Source: Planctomycetota bacterium
GTDB taxonomy: Bacteria; Planctomycetota; Planctomycetia; Pirellulales; Pirellulaceae
NCBI GenBank assembly: GCA_026692865.1
Contig: JAPLNI010000027.1
Location: forward strand, 124,001-188,000
Direction of reading: 5' to 3'
Length of the DNA stretch: 64,000 bases
In this document: positions 21,262 through 30,109 of the stretch, piece by piece
Numbering within the stretch: the stretch's first letter is position 1
Layout of the letters: every line of letters begins with the position of its first letter
Notes under the pieces: generated by a model
Seen by the model: the letters and a program-made list of their open reading frames with translations, nothing else
What the model was told of the DNA's origin: nothing
The model's database searches: none
Translations under genes and position numbers: made by a program

Positions 21262-23295
21262 ATGAGCGATTCGACACCCTCTTCTTCTGATAGCAGCTCC
21301 CAAGTTGCGCCGATCGCAGCGCCGATCACTGCACCAGTCGACTACAAGATTCCTTCACGCCCTCGAGTCTCAGCCGGTTGGCGGATGCCGGGTGTGGCTC
21401 GGTACAAAATCAACCAGTGGATTCAACAACTCTCGGCAGTCAACGCGCTCGAGGAATCTCGCAAGTCGCTTACCGATCCACAGCTTCGCAAGGAAACCCG
21501 ATCGCTCCAGTACCGCGCAAAAAGCGGCGAACCCGCCGAATCGCTTTTGGCTGAGACCTATTCGCTGGTTCGTGAAGCCGGTCGCCGAGCCCTCAACATG
21601 CGGCACTACGATGTGCAAATTCTTGGTGGGACGGCTCTCTTTCACGGCTGTATTGCAGAGATGCAAACAGGCGAAGGTAAAACGCTCACCGCAACCCTTC
21701 CGCTCATTCTTCACAGCGTGATTGGCAAGGGAGCTCACCTCGCAACGGTGAACGACTACCTTGCTCAGCGTGACGCCGAATGGATGAAGCCGATCTATGA
21801 TACACTCGGGCTAAGCATTGGTATTGTGCTAACCGAAAGCCAACCCGATGAACGGCGTCGTGCCTACAACGCCGATGTTACTTATGGAACGGCAAAAGAG
21901 TTTGGCTTCGATTTTCTTCGTGACCGATTGCTTATGCGAGCTTCGGGACGATCGTTAAACGATTTTCTCGGGGCTGGTAGCCAAGACCGATGGGCTTCCT
22001 CAGGCGATCAACCCGTTCAAAGGGGAATGCATTTTTCGCTTGTCGATGAAGCCGACAGTATTCTCATTGACGAAGCTCGCACGCCTTTGATCATCGGATC
22101 GTTAGGAGATCAAGCGCGCGAGATTGTCATCGCAACATATCGATGGGCCGCTCAACATGCTCCGAAGTTTGTCCTCAAAGAACATTACACCATTGAAGAA
22201 GAATCTCGCCGCATTGAATTGAACTCCAAGGGACGAGGATTCACGCGATCGCTGCCTCGCGAAGAGGACGTTCGATTGGCTTCGCTCTTAGACCTTTACG
22301 AATACATTGAACGAGCCATCCGTGTCCACTTGGACTACCACCTCGATCGTCAGTACGTCGTCCGCGATGGCGAAATCGTAATCGTCGATGAGTTCACAGG
22401 TCGATTAGCTGAAGGTCGAAAATGGCGCGATGGTATTCACCAAGCGGTCGAAGCCAAAGAACAAATCGAAGTCTCCGTTCCGACCGGCCAAGCGGCACGA
22501 ATTACCGTGCAAGATTTGTTTCTTCGGTATAAGTACCTAGGCGGTATGACTGGTACTGCAGCAAGCAGTGCAGGCGAGCTGTATAAGATTTATAAAACAC
22601 CCGTTATCCAAGTTCCAACCAATCGACCTCCGCGCCGCGAGCGACTGGAAGACCGAGTCTATGGAACCATGCTTGATAAGTTTGCCGCGATTGTCGACGA
22701 GGTGAAGTCGATTCATGATCAAGGCCGGCCCGTGCTGATCGGAACGCGTTCAATCGACAAATCGAATATCCTCGCCGACCTTCTACGCAAAGCGGGCATG
22801 AGTGTTCAAGTCCTGAACGCGAACGAGATTGAAAGAGAAGCGGAGATTGTTGCCGAGGCGGGTAAGCACGGACAAATTACCGTTGCAACCAACATGGCCG
22901 GACGAGGTACGGATATCAAACTTCAGCAAAGCATTCGCGACATCGGTGGTATGTTCGTCATCTGTACCGAACTTCACGACGCAGCACGAATCGATAGGCA
23001 GCTGATCGGGCGCTGCGGTCGCCAAGGAGACCCTGGAACCTATCGCCAGTATCTATCACTGGACGATGATATCCTTCGAAATGGTTTGGGGACAAAAACT
23101 TCAGATCGCTTGAAAGCAATCGGCAAGGCCAGTCCAGGCCCATTCAACCGATACGCCCAGCTATTTGGAAAAGCTCAGCGTCGAGTCGAGCGTAAATACT
23201 TCCGACAGCGAATGGCACTTCTTTATCACGAAAAAGAACGCACGAAGATCCAACGCGAGATGGGCCAAGATCCGTATTTGGATACGGCTGAGTAA
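21262..23295 (+). CDS. short SecA paralogue (SecA2-like translocase ATPase)
   Basis: 677 residues, against about 840-900 or more for housekeeping SecA. The motor is complete: Walker A TGEGKT at 136-141, the Walker B DEAD box 262-265 (VDEADSILIDEARTPLIIGS), and motifs TVNDYLAQRDAEW, NMAGRGTDIKL and IGRCGRQGDPG. The PPXD and helical scaffold regions look shortened. The C-terminal linker and the zinc-binding CPCGSGKK end are absent; the protein stops at REMGQDPYLDTAE. This resembles accessory SecA proteins that export a limited set of substrates. A full-length secA should exist elsewhere. It starts 232 bases from the divergent BBP7 gene. Confidence 0.85.
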   Translation: MSDSTPSSSDSSSQVAPIAAPITAPVDYKIPSRPRVSAGWRMPGVARYKINQWIQQLSAVNALEESRKSLTDPQLRKETRSLQYRAKSGEPAESLLAETYSLVREAGRRALNMRHYDVQILGGTALFHGCIAEMQTGEGKTLTATLPLILHSVIGKGAHLATVNDYLAQRDAEWMKPIYDTLGLSIGIVLTESQPDERRRAYNADVTYGTAKEFGFDFLRDRLLMRASGRSLNDFLGAGSQDRWASSGDQPVQRGMHFSLVDEADSILIDEARTPLIIGSLGDQAREIVIATYRWAAQHAPKFVLKEHYTIEEESRRIELNSKGRGFTRSLPREEDVRLASLLDLYEYIERAIRVHLDYHLDRQYVVRDGEIVIVDEFTGRLAEGRKWRDGIHQAVEAKEQIEVSVPTGQAARITVQDLFLRYKYLGGMTGTAASSAGELYKIYKTPVIQVPTNRPPRRERLEDRVYGTMLDKFAAIVDEVKSIHDQGRPVLIGTRSIDKSNILADLLRKAGMSVQVLNANEIEREAEIVAEAGKHGQITVATNMAGRGTDIKLQQSIRDIGGMFVICTELHDAARIDRQLIGRCGRQGDPGTYRQYLSLDDDILRNGLGTKTSDRLKAIGKASPGPFNRYAQLFGKAQRRVERKYFRQRMALLYHEKERTKIQREMGQDPYLDTAE

Positions 23296-23624
23296 GGAGG
23301 CAGTTGGCAGTGGGCAGATAGGTGTGGTGTTTGTTTCAGGGGCAATAAGGGGCTTGCCAGGTGTGGCCTGATGAAGACTGAGCCGTGAGCGCTAGCTCCG
23401 GGTTCCCCCCGCCCATTTCTCTATCCAAAACAAAAATTAATCGCTGCGTGTCACCCGTGGCTAGCGCCATCGGCTCAGGGGAAAGAAGAGACAAACAATT
23501 TTTCTTGGTCGTGACCGAAGGTGTCAAAGGCGGAAACGATGATTACTTTTGTCAGGCAGCGATTTTGCTTTCCTGACGAGTGTTTTGAATGGTTTCCGTT
23601 CCGTTCGATCAAGGAAGAATCGCG
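23296..23624. other. 329-base intergenic region holding one repeat copy
   Basis: Between the SecA-like gene and the next small gene. Apart from the 101-base repeat copy at 23378-23478 nothing recognisable is seen. The open frames crossing it come from the repeat. Confidence 0.6.
23378..23478 (-). repeat. 101-base dispersed repeat, copy A (inverted orientation)
   Basis: Its reverse complement begins CTGAGCCGATGGCGCTAGCC and ends GGAGCTAGCGCTCACGGCTC-AG, identical at both ends to copies B and C at 24 kb. The middle about 35 bases differ. The ends are imperfect inverted repeats of each other around a GCTAGC core. Confidence 0.85.
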
Positions 23625-23936
23625 ATGTCGAAATTTTATGTTACTTGTGGCTCTAAGAGTCTTGTTGTAAGTGCCGACAGCGCCGAGACGGCCGCGATGC
23701 GATTGATGGACGCGACCTTGGCTGAGCATACGTGGATTTACAGTGATACAGAACTTCGCGAGCAAGATCGACGAGACCATATCGCACTGGAAGCCCTGTT
23801 GAATCTTGGAACAACCGTTTTGGTGAGCGAACGTGGAATTGGACGAAGTGAAGCTCTTAAAATGGGAGTTCCCGAGTTGTTAGAGCAGTGGCACCAACTG
23901 ATGACTGCTTTAAGCAGGTTGTTTGCAAAAATTTAA
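23625..23936 (+). CDS. conserved planctomycete-type small protein, function unknown
   Basis: 103 residues. I chose the ATG at 23625 because AAGGAAG lies about 8 bases upstream; the longer frame adds 12 residues without a ribosome site. It opens with a short beta-hairpin-like segment (KFYVTCGSKSLVVSADS) followed by helices (AETAAMRLMDATLAEH, ALEALLNLGTTVLVSERG). No signal peptide or membrane segment. It looks like a small conserved family, but I know no function. Two repeat copies follow it directly. Confidence 0.65.
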   Translation: MSKFYVTCGSKSLVVSADSAETAAMRLMDATLAEHTWIYSDTELREQDRRDHIALEALLNLGTTVLVSERGIGRSEALKMGVPELLEQWHQLMTALSRLFAKI

Positions 23937-24008
23937 GACGGCTAGAAGTCTTCAGTCGCGTTAAATTGCGAAAGACCATTACATTGCCGAGCCGATAGCA
24001 ACGTAATC

Positions 24009-24109
24009 CTGAGCCGATGGCGCTAGCCACGGGTGACGCGCGGCGATTAATGGTCCGTCGGGATGGAGACATTTACGGGGGGAATCCGGAGCTAGCGCTC
24101 ACGGCTCAG
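24009..24109 (+). repeat. 101-base dispersed repeat, copy B
   Basis: Begins CTGAGCCGATGGCGCTAGCC and ends with the matching inverted arm GCTAGCGCTCACGGCTCAG. It is identical to copy C except for one base (T versus C in GGAAYCCGG). Confidence 0.95.
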
Positions 24110-24114
24110 GGGTA

Positions 24115-24215
24115 CTGAGCCGATGGCGCTAGCCACGGGTGACGCGCGGCGATTAATGGTCCGTCGGGATGGAGACATTTACGGGGGGAACCCGGAGCTA
24201 GCGCTCACGGCTCAG
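24115..24215 (+). repeat. 101-base dispersed repeat, copy C (tandem with B)
   Basis: Directly repeated after copy B with a 5-base spacer (period 106 bases). One mismatch in 101 bases suggests a recent duplication. Confidence 0.95.
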
Positions 24216-24234
24216 TGCGTTGCACTCCAATAAG

Positions 24235-24271
24235 AAAAGCCGCGTAGGTCACTTGGACGTACGCGGCTTTT
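24235..24271 (-). terminator. rho-independent terminator of the DUF1559 gene
   Basis: Perfect 12-base arms AAAAGCCGCGTA (24235-24246) and 24260-24271, with A/T runs on both outer sides, 19 bases past the DUF1559 stop. It could also act on plus-strand transcripts. Confidence 0.85.
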
Positions 24272-24289
24272 ATTTATTACTAATCAGTC

Positions 24290-25522
24290 TTATTCAAAAG
24301 CTGATCCGTCGATCGTTTCGCCGAAATCACGAGTTTGCAATTGGAACAAGGTTCGTCTTGTGGCATTTTCGGCCACGAATCGTGTGCTACCGTCGCCGAA
24401 GCAAGCGTTTGCACCACCAGTGTGGAAGCTGAACCATTCGTTGTTTGGACCGCAGTCGTGGTAAACCCATGGGCAACCACCGGCTGAAACTGCACCGGGA
24501 GGGCCTCCCTTTGGAGTCTTGTTGTTGTTCATTTCTTTCGAAGCGCCCGAAGACGAATCAGGCTCGGCCCAACGCCAGTGACGACGACCTTGAAGGTCAA
24601 CTGGATCTAGGTATGAATTTGGGTTTTGCGTACCCGCTGCAGCCGCGTACCCAGGGTCAGCGGTGTGCATGATTTCGCTTCTTCCAGCGTCTTCATAAAA
24701 CATGATCGAATTCGAAAGCCCGTCCGATGTAGCGGCAAGCTTCGCACCACCTTGACCAACTTCAAATCCAGAGTTAGCGCCAACAGGAAAAAGCAAACTG
24801 GAAGGATTTAACTGGAATGCCTTGTTACTGGTGGTAGTAGTGGTAAGAACATCAGCCGCTGCGCCAGAATATTGCTGGTAGAATCTGGTTTCATATGGCT
24901 CGGGAGTCAACATGGTTTTGTAAATTCGCGCGGTGTACTGAGGTGTTGTTCCCGCGATGTTTAACACCGGAAGATCGGCAGCGGCTGCCGTAGCGTACGG
25001 TAGTGGAGCATAGTCGAGTACCCCGTAACCAAAACTATCCCGATTGTTTTGTCGGTAGGCAGTTACCGAGGGGCAAATGTATGATGGAATCACAGCCCCA
25101 GGTCCTTCGCCCCGAGAAGCACTAGCTGCATTTCCGACTGTTGTGGATCCAACCACGTTTTCGTTGTGTCGAAGCTTCAAGTTGAACGACTGATAAACGT
25201 TGTCTTGCTCCATGTAGGGGAGAATCATGGTTGTCAACGCTTGGAAGCACTGAGCTCTTTGAGTGAGGCCAGTTGAATTGACGGCAATGTGCTCGCCGGA
25301 TCGCGGTAAGCGGCGGTAGGCGCTTTCAAAGTTCAAGGTTGCCAATGCCAATTGACGCATGTTGCTTCCGCAGCTCATACGACGGGCGGCTTCCCGAGCT
25401 TGCTGGATTGCTGGCAAGAGCAAACCGGCCAAAACTCCGATGATCGCGATAACGACCAGCAGTTCGACCAGCGTAAAGCCAACGCGGGCTCGTGCTGATC
25501 TCGAAACAAATATCTTCGACAT
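24290..25522 (-). CDS. DUF1559 family protein with type IV prepilin-like N-terminus
   Basis: 410 residues. The N-terminus has the prepilin methylation motif (G15 then [23 protein letters not shown]), so it should be cut before F16 by a prepilin peptidase and inserted through a single N-terminal helix. The next block [22 protein letters not shown] is typical of DUF1559. The C-terminal mark [18 protein letters not shown] is the H-x9-DG signature of the family. Function is unknown; the genes are greatly expanded in planctomycetes and are thought to encode pilin-like surface structures. GGAG lies 8 bases before the start. Confidence 0.93.
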   Translation of the reverse strand: MSKIFVSRSARARVGFTLVELLVVIAIIGVLAGLLLPAIQQAREAARRMSCGSNMRQLALATLNFESAYRRLPRSGEHIAVNSTGLTQRAQCFQALTTMILPYMEQDNVYQSFNLKLRHNENVVGSTTVGNAASASRGEGPGAVIPSYICPSVTAYRQNNRDSFGYGVLDYAPLPYATAAAADLPVLNIAGTTPQYTARIYKTMLTPEPYETRFYQQYSGAAADVLTTTTTSNKAFQLNPSSLLFPVGANSGFEVGQGGAKLAATSDGLSNSIMFYEDAGRSEIMHTADPGYAAAAGTQNPNSYLDPVDLQGRRHWRWAEPDSSSGASKEMNNNKTPKGGPPGAVSAGGCPWVYHDCGPNNEWFSFHTGGANACFGDGSTRFVAENATRRTLFQLQTRDFGETIDGSAFE

Positions 25523-25861
25523 TTTTAAAACTCCACTAAATAAACTTCTCTATGACGACGATACCTGTTTATCGCGCCCACTAACGAGGACGAATATTAG
25601 ACGCAGATTGTAAAGAAACAAGTTGCTTTGTGTTAAGAAAAGGTTAAGAAGTCGTGCGGTTTTCCCGCATTCAGACCCTGCGAAACGCCCTAGCTGCGGG
25701 GGCTGACCGAAGTCCGCTAGTGCTTTTTTCTAGTTGAAAAACATTGGGTTTATGCTCGTAACAGATGTCGTAAGACATCTGAAACCATCGGCTTTTGCGA
25801 TTGTTTTCATCGACAGCCGAATTCTTACGAATTCAATTACCCCAAATTTTGAGTTGAATAA
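25523..25861. other. 339-base intergenic region
   Basis: Upstream of the DUF1559 gene and downstream of the polytopic membrane gene, both on the minus strand. A small hairpin (8-base arms 25762-25769 and 25774-25781) could mark the 3' end of the upstream transcript. It lacks a T run. Otherwise nothing is seen. Confidence 0.5.
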
Positions 25862-27508
25862 TCAAGATAACCAAGTGAATACTAACGGAGATTGCCAAGG
25901 ATTCTCCCAAGGAATCGTCGCCCAAAACACGCTTATTATCAAGGCGATGATAACCAACACTTTGCCTATCGATGATCGCGAGGCGCTCTCTAAGCCCTTG
26001 GGCAGAAAATAAAACCAGGCTGGTATCAACCAAAACATCCAACGAAAACCGCTTGCCACGCCTCCGTAGTTCCTATCGATTAGAGGACGTGATATGTAAA
26101 AGGCCAGGCACACAGCCGTAACAATAGCAATGGCGAGAGCGATCAAAAAGCTACTGCGATCGCTAGGGTGTTTGAGAATGACCGCGAGTCCTATGAGACT
26201 CAAAAACCAAAACGGAGTAAGAGACAAAACTCCGTGGTGACCAATCAACACATGGAATGCATAGCGAGCAATACTCGGCTCACCCAAGTCGACACCGCGT
26301 TTGTTTTTTGGCAGCCAATACGACTTAGGATAGTCATACCAATCGTTCCATTGATGAATGGCCCAGTTCTCGCCATCGCGCACCACAGCAAACCGTTTGG
26401 ATAAATCGGATTCCGTTTTAAAGCTTGCCTCCCAAGTGCCTTCTCTTCGCGCGGGTTGAATAGAAATGGAATCCAGTACTCGTTCGTTCGCTCCTTGCAA
26501 TGCTTTTCCGATCGCATCGAGATCTTGCGTGGTCGGCTCTTGAGTGCCCTGATCAGAATTCGCAACCGACAAAGGTACTGTGGCAATCTTAGGTCCTAGC
26601 TCTTCGCGATGCGCGTATGGTGGCTTCAAATCGCCGTAGGCTATCCAATTCGTCGCGGCAAACGCAATTGCGACGGGCATCATTCCGAAAACCATCCATG
26701 CAGTTCGACTAATCGATCGCGTTAGAAGAAAAACTAAAGGGATCAGTATTGCTGCCCAAGCAAGGGCCGGCAGATCGCAAGCTGCAGTGAAGCTGGCGAT
26801 GAGACCGAGCAAAATGCAATCGCAAATCGAACGCCACGGAGTAGATGGCTTCGCACTTGGATCAGCCACCATCCGCAAAAGGACAAGGCTTGCAGCCATC
26901 GATATGGCAGCCGGCAAATGATTGTTAAGCGTGTTCGTAAAAGTCGTTAAAAAGGTTCCAAACAATACGAAGCTCAGAAGAATCATTTGCTGCCAAGAGT
27001 CATTGACGCTTCGAAGAATCCAGATCCAACATCCAATCCAAAATAGAGTCATTGGCAACCACTGCGTTACCACCAAAAGCGTTCGTCCCACTTCCAGCGG
27101 TGCATCTGAAAGCCGTCGATTCCAGAGGCTCGCAATTGGCGAACAGACCGCAGCATACATCACAGACAGTAGTGGTGGCTTGCTGGAGTAGTAGCGTTCC
27201 GAACCATCCGATTCGGTCTTGCGAACCATATCAATCGAATACCAAGTCCTAAACTTGTTGCTGGAATCGCGCAGGTCTAAGAATCGATCAATTACGAAAG
27301 ATCTGTCTTCAGTCAGCGACGCAATAGTGCACCATCGACTGCGATCATTGGCGCTCAGAAAAGGTGTTTCGCCATGCGGCGCAGCAGCCACCGTAAAGAT
27401 TCGAACCAATTGAATCACAGCAGCGACCACCACCAGTACCAGCAGCGGATCGAACAGCGAATAGGTCTTAGATTGCAAAGCGGGCTCAGCCATCGACGGA
27501 ACTTTCAT
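25862..27508 (-). CDS. large polytopic membrane protein, possible GT-C glycosyltransferase
   Basis: 548 residues with about 11-12 hydrophobic segments. A long hydrophilic loop at about 60-105 contains YYSSKPPLLSVMYA, reminiscent of the loop before the catalytic helices of GT-C enzymes such as the PMT/ArnT group. A second extracytoplasmic loop (about 295-400) carries no known motif. Its start codon overlaps the stop of the GT2 gene (ATGA, 27505-27508), so it is translationally coupled to a polyprenyl-phosphate sugar transferase. A GT-C enzyme using that lipid-linked sugar is therefore a reasonable guess. I cannot confirm a catalytic Asp/Glu pair. Confidence 0.6.
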   Translation of the reverse strand: MKVPSMAEPALQSKTYSLFDPLLVLVVVAAVIQLVRIFTVAAAPHGETPFLSANDRSRWCTIASLTEDRSFVIDRFLDLRDSSNKFRTWYSIDMVRKTESDGSERYYSSKPPLLSVMYAAVCSPIASLWNRRLSDAPLEVGRTLLVVTQWLPMTLFWIGCWIWILRSVNDSWQQMILLSFVLFGTFLTTFTNTLNNHLPAAISMAASLVLLRMVADPSAKPSTPWRSICDCILLGLIASFTAACDLPALAWAAILIPLVFLLTRSISRTAWMVFGMMPVAIAFAATNWIAYGDLKPPYAHREELGPKIATVPLSVANSDQGTQEPTTQDLDAIGKALQGANERVLDSISIQPARREGTWEASFKTESDLSKRFAVVRDGENWAIHQWNDWYDYPKSYWLPKNKRGVDLGEPSIARYAFHVLIGHHGVLSLTPFWFLSLIGLAVILKHPSDRSSFLIALAIAIVTAVCLAFYISRPLIDRNYGGVASGFRWMFWLIPAWFYFLPKGLESASRSSIGKVLVIIALIISVFWATIPWENPWQSPLVFTWLS

Positions 27509-28614
27509 TGATTGGCTTTCCCTGAGCCGTAGGCGCTAGCCTCGGGTGACGCCTGATTAGATGTAGCTGGATTAGATGTAGCAGGACATTTACCCGTGGC
27601 TAGCGCCATCGGTTCAGTATTTATCAACCCACCGTTAGATTTGTGAGAGGCTTTTTCGCTGATTGCGTAAGGTGCGGACGCTGTTCGCTGAGTTGCAATA
27701 ATGAGCTCGGCTAAGATTCCCATAACAACTAGTTGGACACCAACAATGATTGCGGCCATGGCATAGTAGAAGATCGCACGTTGATGCAAATGGATCGGAG
27801 CATCACCCGAAATCGTTCGACTTAAAAACCACCACAGTGTCAACCAACTCAACGACAGCCCGCCGAACAAGAGACTGGTTAAACCGATCGAACCCAACAG
27901 GTGAGATGGACGCTGTCGATATCCGGTCAGCAAACTAACAGTCATCAGATCCAAGAAGCCCTTCGGTAGACGCGTCCATCCATATTTGGAAACGCCATGT
28001 TGGCGTGGCGAATGATGTACAGCCAACTCCGTCACACGAAATCCACGTGCTGCGACCAGAGCCGGTATGAATCGATGCATTTCGCCGTACAGCTGTATCT
28101 CGTCCAGGGCCTCACGTCGATAGGCTTTCAAACCACAGTTGTGATCGTGAAGTTTCAGCCCGGTGATCCAATTCACGAGTGCATTAAATCCGAGTGACGG
28201 CCATCGTTTGTGCCAAGGATCTTGTCGCTCTTTCTTCCATCCACTCACACAATCAAATCCCTCTTTCAACTTTGCTACGAGCTTGGGAAGCTCTTGCGGT
28301 TCGTCTTGGAGATCAGCGTCCATCGTGATGATGATTGGAGCCGAGCATTGCTGCAGTCCCGCCGAAAGAGCGGCTGCTTTTCCGAAATTTCTTCGAAATC
28401 GAATCCCGTATATATAGTCGCGGTTTGCGGCGAGTCCTTGGATCACATCCCAAGATCCGTCGGTTGATCCGTCGTCTACTAAAACAATTTCAATCTGCTT
28501 GTCATTCGCTTTGGCGACAGAAGCTAGCTGATTGCAAAGCGGTTCGAGTGTCGCTTGCTCGTTGAGCAGCGGTATCAGTATGGACCAATCTGGCTTCCGT
28601 GTAAGGCTAGTCAT
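27505..28614 (-). CDS. GT2 polyprenyl-phosphate glycosyltransferase (DPM/GtrB-like)
   Basis: 369 residues. Predicted to transfer a sugar from a nucleotide donor to a polyprenyl phosphate at the cytoplasmic face. The GT-A domain opens with WSILIPLLNEQATLEPL, has VDDGSTDGSWDVI (about 46-58) and the metal-binding D99-A-D101 in DADLQDEP, then YRREALDEI. Two C-terminal membrane helices (about 240-265 and 285-310) are as in GtrB. The last about 37 residues (from INTEPMALATG to the end) are translated from an inserted repeat (27522-27617), so the native C-terminus has been replaced. Confidence 0.88.
   Translation of the reverse strand: MTSLTRKPDWSILIPLLNEQATLEPLCNQLASVAKANDKQIEIVLVDDGSTDGSWDVIQGLAANRDYIYGIRFRRNFGKAAALSAGLQQCSAPIIITMDADLQDEPQELPKLVAKLKEGFDCVSGWKKERQDPWHKRWPSLGFNALVNWITGLKLHDHNCGLKAYRREALDEIQLYGEMHRFIPALVAARGFRVTELAVHHSPRQHGVSKYGWTRLPKGFLDLMTVSLLTGYRQRPSHLLGSIGLTSLLFGGLSLSWLTLWWFLSRTISGDAPIHLHQRAIFYYAMAAIIVGVQLVVMGILAELIIATQRTASAPYAISEKASHKSNGGLINTEPMALATGKCPATSNPATSNQASPEASAYGSGKANQ
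27522..27617 (-). repeat. dispersed repeat, copy D, inside the 3' end of the GT2 gene
   Basis: 96 bases; the arms CTGAGCCGTAGGCGCTAGCC and GGCTAGCGCCATCGGTTCAG flank a core with a direct repeat (ATTAGATGTAGC twice). On the minus strand it is open and in frame with the gene, adding its codons before the ATGA overlap. Confidence 0.85.
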
Positions 28615-28694
28615 AGAGTTGATAATCAGTGAGCGTGGGAAACAACATGCTTATCTTAATCGAGATCATGGACTCGGGGTTGGGCTGATGAAGC

Positions 28695-28795
28695 CTGAGC
28701 CGCTGGCGCAAGCCACGGGTGACGCGCGGCGATTGAATGTTTGTGTTGTTGGAAAGTTTACCGGGGGGAACCCGGAGCTAGCGTTCACGGCTCAG
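28695..28795 (+). repeat. 101-base dispersed repeat, copy E
   Basis: Same length and ends as copies A-C (CTGAGCCGCTGGCGCAAGCC at the start, a GCTAGCGTTCACGGCTCAG end), with a diverged middle. Its right end supplies the stop codon of the flippase-like gene. Confidence 0.9.
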
Positions 28796-30088
28796 GGGCG
28801 CTGAGGCGCTAGCCACGGGTAAACTGGTTATACCTGCCATTGCGAGCTCGCTGGTAAGATTTGTGAGTCGGTACAAAACGGCAGCAGCAAGGGCGGGAGC
28901 GTATCCGACTATCGGTGCCAGCAACAACGTCACAATCAGTTCGCGAACTCCAGCTCCACCCGGTAGCATCGATAGAAATCCGATTACAAAAGCTAATGAA
29001 GCCGTTGCGATACATAGGAGCCAAAGCTGGAAACTCATCGCGATGTCACCCGAGTACACACCAGCGAGAAATTCGGGGTAAGCATTTCGCAGGACTTGCG
29101 GCGAAACAGTTGCTACGGCGGCGAATAGGCTTGTTCCCATCAGTATCCAACCAACTGCGGCTAAGAACCAACACCTACAAACGAGCGACCAACCAATCGC
29201 GTGTGATTTTCCCGAATTGTTATTCTCAATACCGCCGTTCTCAACTTTCACAAGGCGTTTCCGTTTGGCGACTTGTCTCAGCATCCAATTAAAAATCGGG
29301 GGAATCGTAGGCACTATCGACAGGAGTGCGGCTGCGATTGAAACTTGAAAAAGCCAACGCGGCGGATGCGATGCGCAAAGGGTAATCGCTCCCAACGTTC
29401 CCGCTGCCGACAAAGAAAGAAGCGTTTCGACGATGACTCCGAGAATGCTTACCGAAACCGGAACACCCCACTTACGCATCGAGGCTGACCGCATAATGGG
29501 GACCATCGCTTTGCCGGGGACATACTTTCCAAGGCTTCCAACCGCATAAGCGGCTTGGGTTGGAAGAAATGGCGGGTCCGCATGAAAGCTACGAAGCACG
29601 ACCCACCAAAGTATTCCCGGCATGAGTATCGAAAAAAAGCCAAGAAGGCACGATATAGGAATCCAAACAGCGCGAAGGCTTTTCCAGTCCATGCGACTGC
29701 TCAGAAGGTCCCGTTTTTCCTTCTCGAAAGTTTGACGCTGCTGCGGATCGGCGGACAAGGCGATTTGACTGTTAATCTCGGCGATCCGTTTGTCGACCTT
29801 GGATTGGGTGTTTTGCAGATCATTCCAAGCCAAGTGCAATGATCGACCAATCCCGGCGATGACCAAGATCGTGACTGCAAAATGGACTGCCAGTCGAATC
29901 CCTCGCGATGTACCCTTACGAGTCGCGGTTTTCTCCGAGGAGTTCATGAATGTAGAATTCCCGTTAAGATCCACCTTAGAATCCACAGTAGAATCCGATG
30001 TGGGATGCGGTATAGAATCCGGTGAGAAATTGCTTGAAAGATCGTCTGGATTTTCCACTGGCCGCCAATTTTCGTCTCGAACCAACAT
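28778..30088 (-). CDS. LPG_synthase_TM / UPF0104 flippase-like membrane protein
   Basis: About 436 residues with roughly 8 membrane helices. The family signatures are YAVGSLGKYVPGKAMVPIMR and MLPGGAGVRELIVTLLLAP, followed by a last helix pair. Relatives include the membrane half of lysyl-phosphatidylglycerol synthase, YbhN and AglD-like proteins, thought to move lipids or lipid-linked sugars. The longest frame (to 30106) would leave no room between it and the divergent transporter, so a start at 30088 or at the Met coded at 29947 is more likely. The last about 14 residues (LPVASASAPLSRER) and the stop derive from repeat copies E/F. It precedes the GT2 gene. Confidence 0.75.
   Translation of the reverse strand: MLVRDENWRPVENPDDLSSNFSPDSIPHPTSDSTVDSKVDLNGNSTFMNSSEKTATRKGTSRGIRLAVHFAVTILVIAGIGRSLHLAWNDLQNTQSKVDKRIAEINSQIALSADPQQRQTFEKEKRDLLSSRMDWKSLRAVWIPISCLLGFFSILMPGILWWVVLRSFHADPPFLPTQAAYAVGSLGKYVPGKAMVPIMRSASMRKWGVPVSVSILGVIVETLLSLSAAGTLGAITLCASHPPRWLFQVSIAAALLSIVPTIPPIFNWMLRQVAKRKRLVKVENGGIENNNSGKSHAIGWSLVCRCWFLAAVGWILMGTSLFAAVATVSPQVLRNAYPEFLAGVYSGDIAMSFQLWLLCIATASLAFVIGFLSMLPGGAGVRELIVTLLLAPIVGYAPALAAAVLYRLTNLTSELAMAGITSLPVASASAPLSRER
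28801..28823 (+). repeat. truncated repeat, copy F
   Basis: CTGAG followed by GCGCTAGCCACGGGTAAA, a half element with 6 bases missing near its outer end, 5 bases after copy E and within the coding region of the flippase-like gene. Confidence 0.7.
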
Positions 30089-30109
30089 CAAGAAAAGGGA
30101 ATGCAACGG

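Larger units (their letters stand above)
23937..24289. other. 353-base intergenic region with two tandem repeat copies and a terminator
   Basis: Convergent region between the small hypothetical gene and the DUF1559 gene. It is almost filled by repeat copies B and C and the hairpin at 24235-24271. No gene is supported. Confidence 0.7.

Noticed and set aside
24009-24215. CRISPR array suggested by repeated 101-base units
   Set aside because: Units are too long, there are only two tandem copies with a 5-base spacer, and no cas genes are nearby.
28532-28804. Plus-strand frame encoding EPMALATGDARR-like peptide
   Set aside because: It is a translation of the 101-base repeat, not an independent gene; the same peptide pattern appears at every copy.
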